Shown: in pieces, positions 1 through 6,124 of the stretch
Position numbering within the stretch: position 1 is the stretch's first letter
Layout: each line of letters starts with the position of its first letter
Assembly: GCA_900557475.1 (NCBI GenBank)
Contig: USTA01000058.1
Location: 1 to 6,124 of the forward strand
DNA: 6,124 bases
Source of the DNA: an uncultured Clostridium sp.
GTDB taxonomy: Bacteria > Bacillota > Clostridia > TANB77 > CAG-508
Reading direction: 5' to 3'
Notes under the pieces: generated by a model
Told to the model about the DNA's origin: nothing
What the model saw: only the letters and a program-made list of their open reading frames with translations
Databases searched by the model: none
Made by a program: the position numbers and the translations under genes

Positions 1-15
1 TTCTTTATTTTCCAT
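1..15 (-). CDS. Possible 5' end of a downstream gene (partial)
   Basis: An ATG at 15-13 opens five codons (M-E-N-K-E) before the window ends. A GGAG at 28-25, inside the last codons of the preceding gene, stands 9 bases upstream of this ATG, which is a good ribosome-site distance. The start lies only 3 bases past the preceding stop codon, so translational coupling would be expected. Five codons carry no information on function, and the call rests only on the start-site geometry. It could be chance in such AT-rich DNA. Confidence 0.35.
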
Positions 16-18
16 ATA

Positions 19-849
19 TTATATCTCCACTACGTCCATTTCTGAAGTAAAATTATTGTTTCCATATGGGAACACAATATATAATTCACCATTTGGTCCT
101 TGAATGAAACTTTTTACATTTTCTATTTTGTACATTTCATTCGATATGTCTCTTTGATATACACTGTACCCTGATTCTGCCATTTTTGCGGCATCTTCGC
201 TAGCTTTTTTAATAGTTTTATCTATCTTATTTTGTACTACTGCTTCATCTATTTCTCTTTTATCTAGGATCTCTTTTACTGTTACATCTTTCTCAGTTTC
301 TAAGTCATAATTATATGTTTGAACAATGATTCTTTGGGGATTATCACCTTCTTTTATAGTTCCCATTATTGCTAGAGATAAGATATTTTCATTTGTATAT
401 GCTATATAATCCAAATTATATATTGTATATTCATCTACATTTGTTAACACTGAATTTATTTTATCTACAAATATTTTTTGTGTAGTTTCGTTATATTTAT
501 TTGCTACTTCTGTGTTTATATTTACTATTGGTATATTTACATTTACACTATATTTTCCCTCTACTGTTTCTTCAATGCCAAATGCTGTATATACTAAATC
601 TTTCTCGGCTTCTTTTTTTTCTATTTCTTGTTCATTATAGTTAGAGTAAAATTCATTAGTAAATAAATCCAAAAATGATTGTTTTACATCTTGTCCAGTA
701 ATTAAATTACCATTTTCATTTTTTAAGTTTCCATCATCTTCTTCAGCTTTATCCTTCATAAAAAATTGACCATATACACCTATTCCTATTGCTACAATGC
801 AAATAACTATAATTAATATGTATATAGCATATCTAGCTGTTTTGTTCAT
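19..849 (-). CDS. Membrane-anchored protein with DUF4163/DUF3298-like (PdaC/RsiV-type) extracellular domain
   Basis: The protein has 276 residues. A short basic N-terminus (N2, K3, R6) is followed by one hydrophobic segment at about residues 7-29, then an acidic, Asn-rich linker (35-50). This predicts a single-pass protein with its bulk outside the membrane. No lipobox cysteine is seen. The region from about 98 to 276 has the pattern of the DUF4163/DUF3298 pair known from the deacetylase PdaC and the anti-sigma factor RsiV. It starts with a strand around NIPIVN (105-110), then a long helix with KYNETTQ. The segments ILSLAIMGTI (156-165) and QTYNYDLET (177-185) follow, then VTVKEIL (189-195), and a closing strand pair with LYIVFPYG (256-263). 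There is no polysaccharide-deacetylase domain and no cytoplasmic sigma-binding segment, so it is neither full PdaC nor full RsiV. The start is supported by AGGAAAGGA at 869-861, although the spacing is slightly long. It lies 60 bases after folA and may be cotranscribed. The domain call is from memory of family patterns; function is unknown. Confidence 0.7.
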   Translation of the reverse strand: MNKTARYAIYILIIVICIVAIGIGVYGQFFMKDKAEEDDGNLKNENGNLITGQDVKQSFLDLFTNEFYSNYNEQEIEKKEAEKDLVYTAFGIEETVEGKYSVNVNIPIVNINTEVANKYNETTQKIFVDKINSVLTNVDEYTIYNLDYIAYTNENILSLAIMGTIKEGDNPQRIIVQTYNYDLETEKDVTVKEILDKREIDEAVVQNKIDKTIKKASEDAAKMAESGYSVYQRDISNEMYKIENVKSFIQGPNGELYIVFPYGNNNFTSEMDVVEI

Positions 850-909
850 AAAAACTTCATTCCTTTCCTACTTTACAAAATATTTTTGTTTGAATATTAG
901 CCAATATTT

Positions 910-1414
<505 letters not shown>

Positions 1415-1419
1415 TTAAT

Positions 1420-2277
1420 TTATTCTGCTACTGGAATTTTTCCAAGTTTCATTTCCTTATTATAGTCATAATCTATTATTTCAAAGTCTTCTACTTTAAA
1501 GTTGTAAAAATCTTTTGTTTTGTTATTGATTATAAGTTTAGGATGAACATCCATTGCTTTTCCATCTAATAGTCTTTTTACAAGAGGAATATGTCTATCA
1601 TAAATATGGCAATCGCCTATATTATGTGTAAGTGTCCCTACTTCTAAACCTGAAACTTGTGCAAACATGCATTGCAACGCTGCATATTGCATTACATTCC
1701 AGCCATTTGCTGCAAGCATATCTTGTGAACGTTGGTTTAAAATAAGATGTAATTTTCCTTCCTTTACTAACCACTGTGTGCCATACACACATGGCTCTAG
1801 TGCCATATCTTTTAATTCTTCATGATTAAAAATGTTTGTCATAATTCTTCTGCTAGAAGTATCATTTTTTAATAAATATAGCACAAAATCAACTTGGTCC
1901 ATCTTTTTTATTCCATCTTTTGTCTTAAACTCATACTTTTTACCCATTTGGTATCCATATGCTTTTCCAATAGTTCCATTTTCATCTGCCCATTGATCCC
2001 AAATGTGTGAATTTAATTCATGTATATTATTTGATTTTTTTTGCCATATCCAAAGGACTTCATCTATTGCTCTTTTTACTGTTTGACTATTGTTTCTTAG
2101 TGTTATCATAGGAAATTCTTTTCCAACATCATATTTATTTGTAACACCTACAATTGAAAAATAGTTTGCTTCTGTTCCATCTTGCCATCTTGTTCTTACA
2201 TTTGTTCCTTCTGAAGAATATCCATTGTTTATAATTTCCTTACATGTTTCAATAAAATTTTTATCTGCTTCTGTCAT
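1420..2277 (-). CDS. thyA: Thymidylate synthase, B. subtilis ThyA type
   Basis: This enzyme methylates dUMP to dTMP using 5,10-methylene-tetrahydrofolate, which it oxidises to dihydrofolate. It is cytosolic and homodimeric. The 285 residues appear full length. Visible landmarks are the N-terminal VRTRW (27-31), whose Arg binds phosphate, and IWDQWADENGTIGKAYG (92-108). SSRR (141-144) donates phosphate-binding arginines to the partner subunit. The catalytic Cys is 163 in LEPCVYGTQW, followed by the RSQD block (183-186), Asn194, and GDCHIY (221-226). The PCVY form, with Val after the catalytic Cys instead of the His of E. coli ThyA, together with the whole surrounding pattern, matches B. subtilis ThyA and phage phi3T enzymes rather than the ThyB/E. 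coli group. AAGGAG at 2289-2284 stands 6 bases before the ATG. It follows pgsA by 21 bases and precedes folA by 17 bases, so coexpression with DHFR is likely. Confidence 0.97.
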   Translation of the reverse strand: MTEADKNFIETCKEIINNGYSSEGTNVRTRWQDGTEANYFSIVGVTNKYDVGKEFPMITLRNNSQTVKRAIDEVLWIWQKKSNNIHELNSHIWDQWADENGTIGKAYGYQMGKKYEFKTKDGIKKMDQVDFVLYLLKNDTSSRRIMTNIFNHEELKDMALEPCVYGTQWLVKEGKLHLILNQRSQDMLAANGWNVMQYAALQCMFAQVSGLEVGTLTHNIGDCHIYDRHIPLVKRLLDGKAMDVHPKLIINNKTKDFYNFKVEDFEIIDYDYNKEMKLGKIPVAE

Positions 2278-2283
2278 AGCATT

Positions 2284-2289
2284 CTCCTT
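2284..2289 (-). promoter_or_regulatory. Ribosome binding site of thyA
   Basis: A full AAGGAG six bases before the thyA ATG at 2277 fixes that start. Its strength suggests that thyA is initiated independently and not only by coupling to pgsA. Confidence 0.85.
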
Positions 2290-2298
2290 CTTTAGTTT

Positions 2299-2874
2299 CT
2301 ATTTTTTCTTTTCTGGTACTGTTTTTGATTGTTTTTTTAATTGCTCTTTATTTGGTAAATACCCTCCTCCATAAAAATATGCTATATATTTTACTAGAGA
2401 GAAAATTGCAAATACTATTGCTACAACATAAATATATATATCGAATTTTGGCAATGTAAATATTTTTATAATGCATGAGCTAACAACTGCTATATAAATA
2501 AGTACTGTTGTCATTTTTCCATACCATTTACTAGATACAACTAAGTCTTTACCATATAAGAATGATGCCCCAGCTATCATTACACATTCTTTTATTAGTA
2601 ATATAATAACTATCCAGATTGGAATAACATTCTTTAAAGATAGAGTTATTAGAACTGATAACTGTGTAAGTTTATCTGCCAGTGGATCCATTAACTTTCC
2701 AAAGTCTGAAATAGCATTATACTTTCTCGCTATTTTTCCGTCTAATACATCAGTAAGTGAAGATAGTGTAAATAAGATTAATGCTAAAATATAATTATCA
2801 TATGCTAATGCTACTATAATTGATGGTATAAATAAAAATCTAATTATTGTTAAGATGTTTGGTACATGTTTCAT
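2299..2874 (-). CDS. pgsA: CDP-diacylglycerol--glycerol-3-phosphate 3-phosphatidyltransferase
   Basis: This integral membrane enzyme transfers the phosphatidyl group from CDP-diacylglycerol to sn-glycerol-3-phosphate, giving phosphatidylglycerophosphate, the committed step towards phosphatidylglycerol and cardiolipin. With the start used here it has 191 residues, typical for PgsA. The complete CDP-alcohol phosphotransferase signature is present: D42-x2-D45-G46-x2-A49-R50-x8-G59-x3-D63-x3-D67, with PLADK at 64-68. The opening KHVPNILTIIRF and the later SKWYGKMTT (115-123) favour PgsA over phosphatidylserine synthase or cardiolipin synthase. Hydrophobic helices lie at about 8-25, 28-40, 71-79, 83-105, 122-140 and 144-168, with a lysine-rich cytosolic tail. 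An in-frame ATG at 2892 would add six residues, but it has no ribosome site and the codons between would consist of the GGAGGA site of the inner ATG, so 2874 is chosen. It sits 73 bases after the clp gene and 21 before thyA. Confidence 0.93.
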   Translation of the reverse strand: MKHVPNILTIIRFLFIPSIIVALAYDNYILALILFTLSSLTDVLDGKIARKYNAISDFGKLMDPLADKLTQLSVLITLSLKNVIPIWIVIILLIKECVMIAGASFLYGKDLVVSSKWYGKMTTVLIYIAVVSSCIIKIFTLPKFDIYIYVVAIVFAIFSLVKYIAYFYGGGYLPNKEQLKKQSKTVPEKKK

Positions 2875-2880
2875 AATATA

Positions 2881-2886
2881 TCCTCC
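2881..2886 (-). promoter_or_regulatory. Ribosome binding site that fixes the pgsA start
   Basis: GGAGGA lies six bases before the ATG at 2874. It falls between that ATG and the upstream in-frame ATG at 2892, so the longer reading would translate through its own ribosome site. This argues for the shorter protein. Confidence 0.85.
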
Positions 2887-2947
2887 ATACATTACTTTAT
2901 CTGCATTAAGTAAAATATTCTTATATGCACTTTTTCATTTGTTTATC

Positions 2948-5281
2948 TTATTTTTTTATATTAAAAGTTAATTTATTATCCTGGTTGTCTATATGTATAG
3001 TTTGTCCATTACTTAAGTTTCCTCTTAATATCATTTCTGAAAGCTCATCTTCTACATATCTTTGAACTGCTCTTCTTAATGGTCTTGCTCCATATTTTAT
3101 ATCTGTTCCCTTATCTAATAAATATTTTTTTGCCTCATCTGACACAAACATTTTTATATTTCTGTCATTTAACACTTCTTGAGTATCATTTAGCATAAGG
3201 TTTACTATCTCTGTTAACTCTTTATCACTTAGAGAATCAAACATTACTATTTCGTCAATTCTATTTAAAAACTCTGGTCTAAAAGTTTCTTTTAAACTAT
3301 CTACAATTTTATTTTTTGCATATGTACTTGCTCCAAATCCTATTGAATTCATATTCTGGTTTGAACCTACATTTGAAGTCATAATTATAATTGTATTTTC
3401 AAAACTTACTGTATTTCCTTGACTATCAGTTAATCTTCCATCATCTAAAACTTGAAGAAGTATATTAAATACATCATTATGTGCTTTTTCAATTTCATCT
3501 AAAAGCACTATTGAATATGGGTGTCTTTTTACCTTTTCAGTTAGCTGACCTGCATCATCATATCCCACATATCCTGGAGGTGCTCCAACTAATTTTGCAG
3601 TTGAATTACTTTCCATATATTCAGACATATCTATTCTTATTATAGATTCTTCACTTCCAAAAACTTCACAAGCTAAAGCTTTAGCAAGTTCTGTTTTTCC
3701 AACACCAGTTGGCCCAACAAATATAAATGATGGTGGTCTTTTTGTACTCTTTAGTCCCGCTCTATTTCTTCTAATTGCTCTACTAACCGCTTCTACTGCT
3801 TCATTTTGACCAATTACTCTTTTATGTAGATTTTCCTCTAATGATAGAAGTTTTTTTGTTTCTTCCTCTGTTATCTTTTGTACTGGTATTTTAGTCCAGT
3901 TTTCAATTACTTTTGCTACATCCTGAACTGTTAAACTTACTGGCTTTATACGATTTTTTATTTTTTCTATTTGTTCTTCAAGTGAGCATTCTTTAGTTTT
4001 TAGCTCTGCCGCCTTTTTATAATCTTCTGTAGAATCAGCTTCGGCTGCTGTTTCTTTTTCTTCTTGCACTGCTGCGAGTTGATTTTTTAAGACTTCCAAG
4101 TCATATAAATCTTTGTTATTTAGGTTTATTCTTGAGCAAGCTTCGTCTAATACATCAATTGCCTTATCTGGTAAAAATCTATCATGTATATATTTTTCAG
4201 ACATAATAACAGCTTTAGTTATAACTTCGTCTGGAATCTCTACTTTATGGTAATTTTCGTAATATTTTTTTATTCCCTTTAGTATCTCTATTGCGTCATC
4301 TACTGATGGTTCTTCTACAATTACTGGCTGGAATCTACGCTCTAAAGCAGAATCTTTTTCTATGTACTTTCTATATTCGTTTAATGTGGTAGTTCCAATC
4401 AATTGAATAGAACCATCTGCTAAAGAAGGTTTTAAGATATTTGCAGCATTCATTGAATGGTCTCCATCCCCCGCACCAATTATATTATGGATTTCATCAA
4501 TTACCATAATAATATTTCCAGCCTGTTTACATTCTTCGATAATAGACTTCATCCTTGATTCAAATTGACCTCTAAACTGAGTTCCGGCGACAATTGCTGT
4601 CATGTCAACTAAAAATACTTCTTTATTAAGTAATTTAGCTGGCACATCTCCATCTGCTATTCTTAGTGCTAATCCTTGAGCAATTGCAGTTTTTCCCACT
4701 CCCGGCTCTCCTATTAAGCATGGATTATTTTTTGTTCTTCTGTTTAATATTTCTATAATTCTTGAAATTTCTTTTTCTCTACCTATAACTCTATCAATCT
4801 CGTTGTTTTTTGCTTTATTTGTAAGATTTACTCCATATGTATATAATGTCTTTAACTTTTTATTTTGTTTCTTCTCCTCTTTTGTTTGCTTCTTAGATTT
4901 TGTATCTTTTTCCTCATCATTTTTTCCCATCATGCCTGAGAATATTGAGCCAATAGGAATAGCAAAACCTTTTGGAATATTTTCTCCATCTTCTGAATCT
5001 TCACTATTCATCTGGTTTGATAAATTTTCTAATTCTTCTTCTGTTATTCCCTGAATAGCTAAATTTCCAGATATATCTTTAAACATTTCATTTAGTTGTT
5101 CAGTCATATTATTTAAATCTGTTTCAGAAAGGTTAGCATTTCCTGTTAAAGAATTAAGTGGATTAATTCCTCTCTTTTTAGCACAGCTATAACAATAACC
5201 TTCTGTTTTCATTTCCCCTTTTTCATTTTGTTTATTTATAAAAATGACTGCTGCATTTTTATTACAATCTGAACATAACAT
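2948..5281 (-). CDS. Zinc-finger Clp ATPase (ClpE/ClpC-like), ClpP-partner unfoldase
   Basis: This is a cytosolic Hsp100/AAA+ unfoldase that should feed substrates to ClpP. Instead of the double Clp_N repeat of ClpC, the 777-residue protein begins with a four-cysteine zinc finger: C3-x2-C6-x23-C30-x2-C33, as in ClpE and McsA. A variable linker (about 40-145) follows, acidic near 91-100 and Lys/Glu-rich at 120-144. AAA-1 has Walker A GEPGVGKT (191-198), Walker B with D262/E263 and an RR pair at 315-316. A short coiled middle region (about 394-445) contains a UVR-like stretch, EDYKKAAELK. AAA-2 has Walker A GPTGVGKT (523-530), Walker B D595/E596 and sensor-2 GARP (731-734). The IGF tripeptide at 647-649 is the expected ClpP-docking loop. 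The ATG at 5281 is required to keep C3; an AGGAG at 5298-5294 lies a rather long 12 bases upstream. ClpE of B. subtilis is about 700 residues, so this one is longer, mainly in the linker. ctsR, mcsA and mcsB are not adjacent. No symbol is given because clpE and clpC names are both used for such proteins. Confidence 0.93.
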   Translation of the reverse strand: MLCSDCNKNAAVIFINKQNEKGEMKTEGYCYSCAKKRGINPLNSLTGNANLSETDLNNMTEQLNEMFKDISGNLAIQGITEEELENLSNQMNSEDSEDGENIPKGFAIPIGSIFSGMMGKNDEEKDTKSKKQTKEEKKQNKKLKTLYTYGVNLTNKAKNNEIDRVIGREKEISRIIEILNRRTKNNPCLIGEPGVGKTAIAQGLALRIADGDVPAKLLNKEVFLVDMTAIVAGTQFRGQFESRMKSIIEECKQAGNIIMVIDEIHNIIGAGDGDHSMNAANILKPSLADGSIQLIGTTTLNEYRKYIEKDSALERRFQPVIVEEPSVDDAIEILKGIKKYYENYHKVEIPDEVITKAVIMSEKYIHDRFLPDKAIDVLDEACSRINLNNKDLYDLEVLKNQLAAVQEEKETAAEADSTEDYKKAAELKTKECSLEEQIEKIKNRIKPVSLTVQDVAKVIENWTKIPVQKITEEETKKLLSLEENLHKRVIGQNEAVEAVSRAIRRNRAGLKSTKRPPSFIFVGPTGVGKTELAKALACEVFGSEESIIRIDMSEYMESNSTAKLVGAPPGYVGYDDAGQLTEKVKRHPYSIVLLDEIEKAHNDVFNILLQVLDDGRLTDSQGNTVSFENTIIIMTSNVGSNQNMNSIGFGASTYAKNKIVDSLKETFRPEFLNRIDEIVMFDSLSDKELTEIVNLMLNDTQEVLNDRNIKMFVSDEAKKYLLDKGTDIKYGARPLRRAVQRYVEDELSEMILRGNLSNGQTIHIDNQDNKLTFNIKK

Positions 5282-5325
5282 ATATATTTTTTTCTCCTAT
5301 TCTACTAGTTAATTTAATATACTAT

Positions 5326-5354
5326 ATAATACATTAAATTTGTACAATAGTCAA
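5326..5354 (-). promoter_or_regulatory. Sigma-A-type promoter of the clp gene
   Basis: On the minus strand a -35 box TTGACT (5354-5349) and a -10 box TATTAT (5331-5326) are separated by exactly 17 bases, each one or two mismatches from consensus. Transcription would begin near 5319, giving a leader of about 38 bases that includes the AGGAG site. It lies in the longest gap between genes in the window, at the point where an operon start is expected. I see no CtsR heptad repeat or CIRCE element over it, so heat-shock control by those repressors is not supported. Confidence 0.65.
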
Positions 5355-5397
5355 TATTCTATGCTTATTCAAAGTCACTTAATATTGCAATTTGAAG

Positions 5398-5997
5398 TTA
5401 CTCAAAGTCCTCCAATTTTTTAGCAAGATCAGCATCACCATCTGCTCTTATTCCATGCTTTAATAATTCTAAATCTTCTTTTGGTAAATACATAATTGGT
5501 ATGTCCGTAACTTCTTTTAATGAAGTATTACCTTCATCATCTATTGTATGAACTACAATATTGTTATCGTCCACAGTTATTAAATAATGTTCATTACATT
5601 CTCCTGATATTTCTCTATATAATCTAACTTGATTTTCTGTAAACACCTTTACTTCCCAGTCTTCATACTCTTTTTTTATTTCTTCTTCTGTTTTGTTCAC
5701 TTGTGAAGCGTCTACGCTTTGTTTTTTCACAATAGTGTGATTACATTCATTGTAAAACTCTTCAAAATATAAAATTGCATTAGGTGACAGTTTCTTTTCG
5801 TTACTACTTGCAGATATGGTATTATTAAACTCTAAAACATTTACAAGATTTTTTTCTATAAGTTCATTTGCTTTTTTTATCTCATTTATTTGAGCTTCTT
5901 TTAATGGCCTATCTCCTAAAATACTTGCCATTATCCCTGATATTACACCTAAGATTATAGCTACTAAAATCCATATTATCACTGTTGTTTTTTTCAT
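5398..5997 (-). CDS. Membrane-anchored protein resembling clostridial BofC C-terminal-domain proteins
   Basis: The 199-residue protein starts with KK and one long hydrophobic segment (about 5-27), followed by a predicted extracytoplasmic part: a helix around 32-57, then a mixed region. Its C-terminal half contains YNECNHTIV (82-90), a WEVKVF segment (114-119), ISGECNEHYLI (130-140), IVVHTIDDEGN (147-157), TDIPIMYLPKEDLELLKHGI (164-183) and a terminal LEDFE. That order, with paired Cys/His motifs (C85-x-H87 and C134-x2-H137) and the YLP-x-ED-x2-LL-x2-GI block, fits the BofC C-terminal-like family of clostridial single-pass proteins as I remember it. B. subtilis BofC restrains the SpoIVB protease in sporulation, but that role cannot be transferred from this sequence. 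The start at 5997 is fixed by AAGGAG at 6012-6007. An upstream in-frame ATG at 6060 would prepend 21 residues with atypical codons (CTG, TTG, TGC, AGC) and no ribosome site. The gene is separated from clp by 116 bases and its own promoter. Confidence 0.65.
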   Translation of the reverse strand: MKKTTVIIWILVAIILGVISGIMASILGDRPLKEAQINEIKKANELIEKNLVNVLEFNNTISASSNEKKLSPNAILYFEEFYNECNHTIVKKQSVDASQVNKTEEEIKKEYEDWEVKVFTENQVRLYREISGECNEHYLITVDDNNIVVHTIDDEGNTSLKEVTDIPIMYLPKEDLELLKHGIRADGDADLAKKLEDFE

Positions 5998-6124
5998 ATA
6001 AAGGCTCTCCTTCTTGCTCTTCAAGCATATCATTATATTTCTTAACAACAGTATCTCCATATTTTATAAATTTATTCTATTTTTTATATAATAATTATAT
6101 TTTTTATTTTATTATTTTCTCTTG
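5998..6124 (-). other. AT-rich leader upstream of the BofC-like gene
   Basis: From 6124 to about 6061 the sequence is almost only A and T, with stops in all minus-strand frames. Several TATAAT-like hexamers occur there, but none has a recognisable -35 box at a proper distance, so I do not name a promoter. From 6058 to about 5990 one frame, different from that of the gene, shows coding-like codons; see the findings. No gene is called here. Confidence 0.5.
6007..6012 (-). promoter_or_regulatory. Ribosome binding site that fixes the start of the BofC-like gene
   Basis: AAGGAG lies nine bases before the ATG at 5997. It sits inside the longer in-frame reading from 6060, which makes the longer start unlikely and puts the membrane segment right at the N-terminus. 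Confidence 0.8.

Noticed and set aside
877..904. Possible promoter before the PdaC/RsiV-like gene (TTGGCT, 16-base spacer, TATTTT)
   Set aside because: Each box matches consensus in only four of six positions, and the start of transcription would fall almost on the ribosome site.
2893..2947. Hairpin TGCAT...ATGCA between clp and pgsA
   Set aside because: Five pairs across an 18-base loop without a T-run; not a terminator or a recognisable riboswitch.
4803..5054. Plus-strand open frame of 83 residues opposite the Clp linker
   Set aside because: Its Phe/Ser-rich translation is what the reverse of a Lys/Glu-rich linker gives; the minus-strand gene is unambiguous.
5368..5409. Repeat of TCAAAGTC (5369-5376 and 5402-5409) and an inverted TTCAAA/TTTGAA pair between the BofC-like gene and clp
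   Set aside because: The copies are short and AT-rich, one is inside a coding end, the potential stem is only six weak pairs with a 17-base loop and no T-run, and it does not match the CtsR heptads.

Overview
The window is strongly AT-rich, and all of its recognisable genes lie on the minus strand, so transcription runs from high to low coordinates. Canonical GGAG-type ribosome sites, AGA-dominated arginine usage, a ClpE/ClpC-type unfoldase with a zinc-finger N-terminus and a B. subtilis-type ThyA all point to a low-GC Bacillota, most likely a clostridial or gut-type lineage. That placement is inferred from style and gene content; no marker here fixes the genus.

Layout in the direction of transcription: an AT-rich leader (6124-5998); a membrane-anchored protein resembling clostridial BofC C-terminal-domain proteins (5997-5398); a 116-base gap with a good sigma-A-type promoter; a 777-residue zinc-finger Clp ATPase (5281-2948); pgsA (2874-2299); thyA (2277-1420); folA (1402-910), which carries a one-base frameshift near 1252; a membrane-anchored protein with a DUF4163/DUF3298 (PdaC/RsiV)-like extracellular part (849-19); and probably the first codons of another gene running off the low end (15-1). 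From clp to the end, every gap is 73 bases or less and no convincing terminator was seen, so this may be one transcript driven by the promoter at 5354-5326.

Functionally, thyA and folA form the classical thymidylate cycle: ThyA makes dTMP and oxidises methylene-tetrahydrofolate to dihydrofolate, and DHFR regenerates tetrahydrofolate. PgsA makes phosphatidylglycerophosphate for anionic phospholipids. The Clp ATPase is a ClpP-partner unfoldase for protein quality control. The two flanking membrane proteins are not assigned a function.

Nothing here looks like a new defence, mobile or biosynthetic system. The items most worth a second look are the folA frameshift beside an intact thyA, the CGG codon it creates (the only CGG I can find in frame in the window), and the Cys/His pairs of the BofC-like protein. 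No tRNA, rRNA, CRISPR, insertion sequence or origin was seen, and no gene-free stretch exceeds 300 bases.
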